43,538 nucleotides of DNA from Fidelibacterota bacterium (lineage in GTDB: Bacteria; Verrucomicrobiota; Kiritimatiellia; JAIPIQ01), in contig JAIPIQ010000003.1 in NCBI GenBank assembly GCA_021734645.1, positions 1 through 43,538 on the forward strand. Direction: 5' to 3'. Position 1 is the stretch's first letter. Every line of letters starts with the position of its first letter. Shown piece after piece: positions 34,751 to 41,300 of this stretch. A program made the position numbers and the translations under genes. A model generated the notes under the pieces. That model was given only the letters and a program-made list of their open reading frames with translations, was not told the DNA's origin and ran no database searches.

Positions 34751-34928
34751 AGAAGTCGTGCCCCGTATGCCCATACGCCCGCCGGGCCCACGACGTCCGG
34801 GGCCGCCGGCCCCGGCTACAGCAATTCCAGTCTGGAGCGGATACATTCTACGTCCCTGAGCTACGTTGTCGATCTGTGTCAGGCGGGCGCGCTTGCTTTT
34901 GGGCGGTGAGCGTTTAAGTTGTTTGCTT

Positions 34929-35459
34929 ATGAATGATCGGCAATCTGAACTGGACGGTCGGCGGGGCGGGTGGTCGCGTGTGCGCATCCTGCTGGTGGGG
35001 CGCAATGTGCGCCGGACGCTGCTGCGGACCCTGTTATGGGCCGGGTTGGCCGTGGTGTTGGCGGGCTTGTTATTTCGTCCCATTTGGACGGATGGGTTGA
35101 GCATGGCGCCGACGGTCAATGACGATGCTTTGCGGTTTGCCAACCTGCTGGCTTACCGGTACCGGGCTCCGCGCCGCGGGGAGATCGTGGTGATTCGCGG
35201 GCCGGGCGGGCGTCTGCTTTATCTCAAGCGGATACTGGCGTTGCCGGGGGAGACGGTAGCCTTTGCGGACGGTCAGTTGCGCATCAACGCGGCGCCGATG
35301 CCGGAGCCCTATGTGCGGCTGCGGGGGGGCTGGAACATGGATCCGATCACCCTGGACGCGGACGCCTATTTTGTGGCGGGGGACAATCGGGGGTCGCCCC
35401 TGGGCGACCATGTGGCGGGGGTGGTGCGGCGGCGGCGGCTGGCGGGGGCTTTGTGGTGA
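34929..35459 (+). CDS. Signal peptidase I (S26 family)
   Basis: 176-residue inner-membrane serine protease that removes signal peptides from exported proteins. One membrane helix lies at about residues 32-50 ('LLRTLLWAGLAVVLAGLLF'). The catalytic Ser is residue 58 in 'GLSMAPT', and the general-base Lys is residue 100 in 'YLKRILALPGE'. The late box 'AYFVAGDNRGSPLGDHVAG' matches the conserved 'FvlGDNR..S.DSR..G' with 'PLGDH' as a variant. It is shorter than typical LepB because the domain II insertion is reduced. Start at 34929 is the first ATG giving the family's usual N-terminus, though no strong Shine-Dalgarno is visible. It overlaps the next gene by four bases, and is probably a second, specialised signal peptidase. 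Confidence 0.88.
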   Translation: MNDRQSELDGRRGGWSRVRILLVGRNVRRTLLRTLLWAGLAVVLAGLLFRPIWTDGLSMAPTVNDDALRFANLLAYRYRAPRRGEIVVIRGPGGRLLYLKRILALPGETVAFADGQLRINAAPMPEPYVRLRGGWNMDPITLDADAYFVAGDNRGSPLGDHVAGVVRRRRLAGALW

Positions 35460-35992
35460 GCGGGCGCTGGACCCAGCGGGCGGCGCTGGCCGGCCTGCTG
35501 ATCTTGGTGGCGCTGTGGGGGCTTCAGCGCTACCGCACCCGCGACGAACGTCAATTGCGCCGCCTCACGCGGGAACTTTTCGCGGCGGTTCAGCTTGACG
35601 GCGCGGAGCCGGCGGTGGTCGCCGCCCGCCGGAGCCGGGCCCTGGTCCGCTTCTTCGTGCCGGAACTCACCATCACCATCCGCGACGCGCCGACGGTGAC
35701 CGCGCGGGCCGAATTGATTTCATTGGCTTTCCAGGCCCGGACCCGGCTCGAGTACCTGCGCGCCGAGCTGCATGGTCTCGAGATCGAATGGGATCCGGGG
35801 CGGGATCGGGCCCGCATGCTGCTGGCGGCCCGCCTGACGGCCCGCGGCCGGGGGGAACAGGGCCAGGGCTGGCGTGAATATGAATTCGATTGGATCCGCA
35901 CGGCCGAAGGCTGGCGCTGCCGGGCCATTCGCGAAGCCAGCACCATCGAACGCCCGGTCCCGGCAACCGGCGGCGCGGTGACCGGGAGATGA
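35456..35992 (+). CDS. Membrane-anchored protein of unknown function (NTF2-like fold possible)
   Basis: 178 residues, start GTG 35456 overlapping the signal-peptidase stop (GTGA); GTG 35453 is also possible. An N-terminal helix ('AALAGLLILVALWGLQRY', about 9-26) anchors or exports it. The periplasmic part, 'DERQLRRLTRELFAAVQLDG' (in part: LRRLTRELFAAVQL), 'FFVPELTITIRDAP', 'LEIEWDPGRDRARMLLAARLTARG' (in part) and 'REYEFDWIRTAEGWRCRAIRE', has the helix-plus-curved-sheet order of SnoaL/NTF2-like domains with the ending 'W....g.Wr...i'. No specific family is recognised. The tight coupling to signal peptidase suggests a shared envelope task. Confidence 0.65.
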   Translation: MSGRWTQRAALAGLLILVALWGLQRYRTRDERQLRRLTRELFAAVQLDGAEPAVVAARRSRALVRFFVPELTITIRDAPTVTARAELISLAFQARTRLEYLRAELHGLEIEWDPGRDRARMLLAARLTARGRGEQGQGWREYEFDWIRTAEGWRCRAIREASTIERPVPATGGAVTGR

Positions 35993-35999
35993 ATCAAAC

Positions 36000-37031
36000 A
36001 TGCAAAGGGTAGTCGTAGCGGGTTTTCTTGGGGCCGGCAAGACCACGTTGTTGCTCGAGCTGGCCAAACGCTACACGGAGGCCGGCTTCAAGATCGCCAT
36101 CATTGAAAACGAGGCCGGGCAGCAGGGGATCGACGGAGCCATATTGAGCAGCGCAGGCTACCAAGTCCGGGAAATCTATGCCGGTTGCATCTGCTGTACC
36201 TTGCAAGGCCATCTGACCACAGCCCTCGATGACATTTATGACAATTATCATCCGGATATTTTGCTGGTTGAGCCCTCCGGCATCGCCTCGCCCGGCATGA
36301 TCAAGGACGCGCTCTGGAATCATAAGAAAGGCGAGCAGGGAACGTTGAGTTTACTCATGCTGCTGGATCTGGCGCGGCTGGCTGCCATCCAGGAAAAGGC
36401 CAGCTTCTTCATTGAACGCAGCCTCCAGGACGCGGACATCGTCGTTCTGACCAAGACCGATCTGGTCGCGGGTCCAGTGTTCGGTGAAGCGGAAGCGTTC
36501 ATCCGGCTAAACAACCCGCAGGCGCCCATCGTTCGTCTGGATTACCGGGATGCGGGAACGCTCAGTGCTTTAATCAATCACATCAGTCATTTCCATGCCC
36601 GGCAGATGAATACCGGCAACCAGGTCTTTGACTCGTTTCGATATTTCACGGCGGTTTCCCGAGAACAAACGGGATCTGTCGCGCGGCGCCTTGGTTCCGA
36701 AGAGCTCAGGAAATATTTAGCGGAAATTCTGCAGGGCATCGCAGCCGGGCTGCGGGACGCGGGAAAACCCCTGATCGGACATATTAAATGCCTTTTGAAG
36801 CCCGTGGGCGCGGGCTATTTGACGGCCAGCCTGCTGGATTATGACAACACCATTTACCATGGCGGCGAGCTGGGCGCTCTGGAAGGCGACTACGCATTCC
36901 GCATCAACGCGGTACTGGTTGATTTTGAAAAAGAGAAGCTGGAACGCATCCTCACGCAAGGGCTGGAGACGTTTCCGCGAGGTCCTTCCGGGTTTCCGGG
37001 GGGATTCTTTACTGCACATTCTGCCGAATAA
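36000..37031 (+). CDS. CobW/ZNG-family (COG0523) GTPase metallochaperone-like protein
   Basis: 343-residue G3E-class GTPase. Walker A 'GFLGAGKTT' is at residues 8-16, 'IENEAGQQGIDG' at 35-46 is the switch region, the metal-binding 'GCICC' is at 62-66 (CxCC), 'LVEPSGIASP' is Walker B-like, and 'VLTKTDL' is the guanine-specificity motif. Such proteins deliver Zn2+, Co2+ or other metals to client enzymes. The C-terminal half lacks the His-rich loop of CobW proper and has 'GHIKCLLKPVGAGYLTASL', a variant I associate with GTPases near corrinoid/methyltransferase genes; no client gene is adjacent here. GGGAG lies ten bases before the ATG. The metal and client are unknown. Confidence 0.85.
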   Translation: MQRVVVAGFLGAGKTTLLLELAKRYTEAGFKIAIIENEAGQQGIDGAILSSAGYQVREIYAGCICCTLQGHLTTALDDIYDNYHPDILLVEPSGIASPGMIKDALWNHKKGEQGTLSLLMLLDLARLAAIQEKASFFIERSLQDADIVVLTKTDLVAGPVFGEAEAFIRLNNPQAPIVRLDYRDAGTLSALINHISHFHARQMNTGNQVFDSFRYFTAVSREQTGSVARRLGSEELRKYLAEILQGIAAGLRDAGKPLIGHIKCLLKPVGAGYLTASLLDYDNTIYHGGELGALEGDYAFRINAVLVDFEKEKLERILTQGLETFPRGPSGFPGGFFTAHSAE

Positions 37032-37045
37032 GCGAAGAGATCAGC

Positions 37046-37201
37046 GTGTAGGAGTAGGTGTAAGAGTAAGTGAAAGGCACTCTCTGGCCGCTCATCACCG
37101 CCCGCCCTGAATCGCAGATCCCGCCGACGGTGCTTCGCGGGGCTTGGCGCGAGGGCGCGCAGTGAGGGAAGAAATCCGTACTCGTACACGTACTCCTACA
37201 C
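37046..37201. repeat. Long imperfect inverted repeat of GTGTAGGAGTA type
   Basis: Arm 37046-37068 matches the reverse complement of 37179-37201 at 21 of 23 positions. The arms begin GTGTAGGAGTA and are separated by 110 bases. The arms are built of near-repeats of the hexamer TAGGAG/TACGAG. Confidence 0.85.
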
Positions 37202-37478
37202 TCGAATCTCTTGGGGGGGGGTGGGATGTTGGTTCTGCTCTTGAGCGATTTCTCGGATGGGTTTCGATGGAAGGAAATCGCGTAAGCGTATCCGAGCAAG
37301 GGTGGCGATTAAGAGTGGGCAGCGCACGAACTGTTTCGTGAACTGCCTCGTAAACTCCGACTGTATAACTCCATCGCAACCTTTGCCGTGCACTTCATCG
37401 AGCCGGGGGCACGGGAACCCGTAACCGTTCACGAGTGATGTCATGAGGAATGCGCTTTGATTACAAGACCTTTTGAGT

Positions 37479-37578
37479 GCGCGTGCCTGCACGCGCTTTA
37501 TACGCCGGCGCCAGCGCCGGCATTGGAAGTCTTCTCCCGGAGCAGGCTCCGGGTCAGAAAGCGCGTGCAGGCACGCGC
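37479..37578. repeat. Symmetric array of four 18-nt hairpins
   Basis: Four hairpins, each with an 8-bp perfect stem and a 2-base loop: 37479-37496 (GCGCGTGC-CT-GCACGCGC), 37504-37521 (GCCGGCGC-CA-GCGCCGGC), 37536-37553 (CCCGGAGC-AG-GCTCCGGG) and 37561-37578 (GCGCGTGC-AG-GCACGCGC). The spacers are 7, 14 and 7 bases, so the array is itself symmetric, and the outer segments 37479-37499 and 37558-37578 are exact 21-base reverse complements. It lies just upstream of the brnT promoter. No T-tract follows the hairpins. Confidence 0.9.
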
Positions 37579-37592
37579 CCTCAGAAATAGCA

Positions 37593-37619
37593 TTGACACG
37601 TATATCATCAGCATATACC
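37593..37619 (+). promoter_or_regulatory. brnT promoter and overlapping palindromic operator
   Basis: TTGACA at 37593-37598 is a perfect -35 box; TATACC at 37614-37619 is a possible -10 with a short 15-base spacer. GTATAT (37600-37605) and ATATAC (37613-37618) form a perfect inverted repeat across the promoter, a likely site for the DNA-binding antitoxin. The toxin ATG is only eight bases after the -10, without a Shine-Dalgarno. Confidence 0.5.
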
Positions 37620-37627
37620 GTTTGCTC

Positions 37628-37927
37628 ATGATAGAAACTTTATCACTGCCCGAATTCGAGGGCTTCGACTGGGACGCGGGAAACATTGAGAAGAACTGGC
37701 TCGCGCACCAAGTAACGCCACAGGAAGCGGAACAGGTGTTTTTCAACCGCCCGCTTGTCGTCGCCGCCGACGTCAAGCACTCTCGATTCGAGAAGCGATA
37801 TCTGGTTCTTGGTCAAACAGATAAAGACAGACCTCTGTTCGTTGCATTCACGATGCGAAAAGGGCGTATTCGCGTCATTTCCGCACGAGATATGAAGAGG
37901 AAGGAAAGAATGGTGTACGAATTATGA
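37628..37927 (+). CDS. brnT: BrnT family ribonuclease toxin
   Basis: 99-residue type II toxin. The sequence 'FDWDAGNIEKNWLAHQVTPQEAEQVF' (in part: WDAGNIEKNWLAHQVT) contains the family's N-terminal pattern (F.WD......N...H.Vt..Ea..vF); 'HSRFEKRYLVLGQT' and 'RIRVISARDMKRKERMVYE' are the conserved Glu-Arg and 'IRiISAR....E...Y' motifs of the RelE-like BrnT fold (DUF497). BrnT cuts RNA and halts translation. The ATG at 37628 fits the family's start; no Shine-Dalgarno precedes it, so a leaderless message is possible. It overlaps the antitoxin gene by four bases. All conserved positions appear present, so it is probably active. Confidence 0.88.
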   Translation: MIETLSLPEFEGFDWDAGNIEKNWLAHQVTPQEAEQVFFNRPLVVAADVKHSRFEKRYLVLGQTDKDRPLFVAFTMRKGRIRVISARDMKRKERMVYEL

Positions 37928-38211
37928 AAAAAATACCGACATTCAAGACGGAAGCCGAAGAGCAGGCATTCTGGGCGTCCCACGACTCGACCGAGTATGT
38001 TGATTGGTCGACAGCTAAGCGTGTCGTGTTTCCGAATCTCAAGCCCTCAACCCAAACGATCTCCCTGCGCCTTCCTCAAGCGATGCTTGAGGAACTCAAG
38101 CTTCTGGCGAACAAACGCGATGTACCCTATCAGTCATTGTTAAAGATATTCCTGTCGGAACGGATTGAATCTGAATTCCAGAGACACGAGGGCAAATTGG
38201 CAAGGGTCTGA
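37924..38211 (+). CDS. brnA: CopG/BrnA-type antitoxin
   Basis: 95-residue antitoxin. The N-terminal half ('FKTEAEEQAFWASHDSTEYVDW') is the toxin-contacting region typical of BrnA-linked CopG proteins, and the C-terminal half 'TQTISLRLPQAMLEELKLLA' followed by 'YQSLLKIFLSERI' is a ribbon-helix-helix DNA-binding domain. It should neutralise BrnT and repress the pair through the palindrome at 37600-37618. The ATG overlaps the toxin stop (ATGA). Toxin-first order is normal for brnTA. Confidence 0.88.
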   Translation: MKKIPTFKTEAEEQAFWASHDSTEYVDWSTAKRVVFPNLKPSTQTISLRLPQAMLEELKLLANKRDVPYQSLLKIFLSERIESEFQRHEGKLARV

Positions 38212-38327
38212 CAAACCCAATGCAGGCCTGCCCGCACCGCGCTGAGCCAGGCGATCAAGCCGCTCTACCCACATACTGCGCAGACCCGGTCCATTGACGA
38301 TTCACTCATCCAGATCAGGAAATGGGC

Positions 38328-41300
38328 TCAGGGTGTTGTGACCTCCACGATTCCGCCGCCGTGGACGCTGCGGATATCGGGATCGTACATATCCGAAACG
38401 GTGACGGGCGGGTGGGCATACGTTCCGGGGGTCACGGCCCGCACGGCATAGTAGAAGGCATACCGGCCATGGAAGGAACCGGTGAAGACCAGGAGCCGGT
38501 CGTCGCGGATGTCCTGGTGGCGGGTGGGCAGCAATTGTTTGGGCACCCAGTTGAATTGCTGGCTGGTGGCTAGCTTCGGGTTTTCAATTTCCCAACCGGC
38601 CGGGAGCAGATCTTCGATCACCATCTGGTCCAATGAGCGCCCGAGGGAATCGAGCGTCAGACGCACCACCACCATATCGCCCTGGACGAGGGTCTCCGGG
38701 TCGAGCGACTGGCCCTGCCGGTCGAGGAATTCCCGCCGGATGGCGACCCCCGCATCCCCGGCGGGTTCGGGTTCGCGCCCCACCCCCTCGTGGCGGACCA
38801 TGAGGTAAAGCGCACCCGGACCATGGTTCTTCACGATCACCGGGCCGACCGCCGCCGCCTCGACCGCCCAGCGGGTCTCCTCGTCCGTGTCGGCAATCGT
38901 CTGGCGGTGGCCTTCCGCGCGGGTCAGTTCGGCTGTGAACGGCTGGCGGGTGGCGGCGGCGTGCTGCTCGAATTTGCCCAGGGCCAGCAGGGCCATGGCG
39001 TTATCCTGGGTATTGCCCCAATGGCCGTTGTGCTGGCGGTCCTGCAGGTAACGCGCCAGGTGGAAGACCTGTTCGGCGCGCGGATCGGCATCGAGCCAGG
39101 CCGAGAGCAGGAGGGCGGCTTCGCGCACATCACTGTTGAGTATGACGCCCGGCAGGCGGGGGCGGGGTTGCGGCATGGGCAGGCGGTGCAGACGCTCGAC
39201 GGCCTGGCGCGGTTCGCCCGCCAGGAGCAGGGCGGCGACGGTGTGAATCTGGCCGTCGTAGTACAGGCGGTCAAACTGCTCGCGCAGGCGCGCGTTCCAG
39301 CCGACATCCGGGGTGCCGGCGCGGGCCAGGATATGGCAGGCATAGGCGCGCTCGCTCATATCCGCGAGCCAGGGCGCCTCGCCCACCACGATGGGCGGGT
39401 TGTGCTGCAAGCGCTGGCGCAACCAGCCCAGGGCGGACTCGAGCCGGTCGGCCGGCACCGGGAAGCCGGCCGCGCGCGCCTCGACGAGAAAATGCGTGGC
39501 GTAGAGCGAGGCCTCGCTTTCGACTTCCCGGGCGAAGGGCCAATAGGCGAACCCGCCGTTGGCGCGCTGCATGGAGAGTGCGCGCAGGATGGCGGGCGGC
39601 ACGCGCTCGGACAGGTCGCCGACGGCGGTTTGGCCGGGCCGCGGGGGGAGCGGCCAGTGAGCGGCGTAGAGCAGAGGAAAGGCGCCCGAGACCGTCTGTT
39701 CCAGGCAGCCGTAGGGATAGTACATTACGTATTCGAGCGCGCGGGCCCAGCGCAGCGCGGGCAGCGCGGACAGCGCGCCCGCCTGGGAAATCGAAGCCGG
39801 GAGCCAGTCCGGCGGCGGATCAAGCCGGATCTCGTCGCCCGCCTGCACCACCCGGTTTTCCGTTTGAATCCGGGTGCCGGCCGCGGGCCGCACCGCCAGC
39901 TCGATGACCTCGCGCGAGGAGTCCGGACCGGCTTCGATTTCGACCACACAGCGGGCCGTGCCGGAACCGGGGCCGGCCGTGAGCGTAAAGGGCACGTGGG
40001 CTGAAGCGCCGGCGGCCAGCGCCACGGTCTGGTCCGGCTGCGCATTCTGCAAGGGACCGCCCACGGTCATCCGCACCTGGACCGCGCGCTCGATCGGGCT
40101 TTCGTTGTGCAACGTCACCAGCGCTTCGGCCCGGTCTCCAATGGCCAGAAAGCGCGGCAGAGCGACCTGGGCGACCACATCGCGTTTGACCTGCACCTGG
40201 CTTTGGGCCGTGCCGATCTGCCGCGCGTTGTAGGCCACCGCCATCAAGCGCAGGGTCCCGCTGAATTCCGGCACATCCAGCGCGACCGTCGCCTGGCCTT
40301 GCGCGTCCAGCTCGACGCCGGCCTGCCACAGGGCCACCGGTCGGAAGCGCTGGGCGCGGATCGGATTCAACCGGCGGCGCAGCAGGCTCTCCATATCGCC
40401 GCCGGCCGCTGAAACGACCGCCACCTGTTCGTCCACCAGGGGCAGCAATTCCTGATACAAATCAAAGGCCATGACCCCCAGCCGCCGCTGGGCCCGAAAG
40501 AGCTGATTCGGATCCGGCGCGGCAAAGGCCGTCAGCAGGCAGATGCCCTCATCCACGGCCATGAGCGTGGCGGCGCCCGTTACCGGCTGACCGTCTTCGT
40601 CGCGCACGGTCACCGTGGCCGCCAGGCGGGATTGGGGCCGCAGGACGGCCGGCGCGGCGATCTCGACTTGCAATGCCCGCCCCGGCCGGACAACCGGCAG
40701 GGCAATCGCGCCGAGGGCGCGGTGGGGACTGCCGACCGTTTCAGCGCTGACCGGCCGGATCACCGTCACGGTACAGTATACATTCGGCGCGTAGGTCGCA
40801 TCAACCGACACTTCCAGCTCGGCCGTATTCTTCTCCAGGCGCACGATCTGGGCCGCCCGGACCCGGTCGGTTTCGATGGTCAACAGGGCCATGCCGCTGA
40901 AGGGCGCCCGGACTTGCAGGCGGGCGACGTCTCCCGGCGCATAGTGCGCGCGGTCCCAGGCCAATTCAACCCGGCCCGGTTCTTCCCGGCTCCAGGCCAC
41001 CCAGCGCTGCTCGGGATCGGCGGCGTACAGGGTCAGGCGCGTGGCCGCGCCGGAAGCCGGATCCCGCGCCAGCAGGGTATATTCCCCCGGCGCGTCCAGG
41101 CTGAAAGTCCAGTCCGCCGGCGCGCCTGTCCCCGCCAGGGTATCCTCGCGAATGACCGACTGCTTGCGTTCGGATTTCCATTCGTAGCGGCCATCGCTAT
41201 TGCGGCGCAGCACCGAATTCCATGTGATCCGGGCCAAGGTGAGCTGCAGGGGCTTGGCGGCGTCATAGGGCGTGCCGTCGGGGGCCACCTCGACCACGCT

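Larger units (their letters stand above)
34352..34928. other. Repeat-rich non-coding spacer
   Basis: About 577 bases with no convincing gene on either strand. It contains a 'GGGTCTGTCCCC' motif at 34404-34415, a hairpin GCAGGCGG-G-CCGCCTGC at 34478-34494, a near-perfect 19-base direct repeat (34528-34546 and 34559-34577), an inverted repeat of 14 bases (34602-34615 and 34661-34674), and a 15-base tandem duplication (34721-34750). It marks the right edge of the defence island. Confidence 0.7.
37032..37627. other. Repeat-rich non-coding spacer before the toxin-antitoxin pair
   Basis: Nearly 600 bases without a credible gene. It holds a 23-base inverted repeat (37046-37068 with 37179-37201), a short tandem motif GAACTGTTTCGT/GAACTGCCTCGT near 37328-37351, the four-hairpin array at 37479-37578 and the promoter/operator of the toxin gene. 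Translations across it show low-complexity peptides (Tyr-Ser-Tyr-Thr type), typical of such repeats and not of a protein. Confidence 0.7.

Noticed and set aside
34434-34917. Plus-strand frames in the spacer before the signal peptidase
   Set aside because: Arg/Pro/Gly-rich translations of inverted and tandem repeats without protein-like pattern.
37196-37492. Minus-strand frame of 98 residues in the repeat spacer
   Set aside because: Composition follows the repeats, no family pattern, no ribosome site.
37457-37627. Upstream extension of BrnT through the hairpin array
   Set aside because: BrnT family length and start fit 37628; the extension translates palindromic DNA and has no ribosome site.
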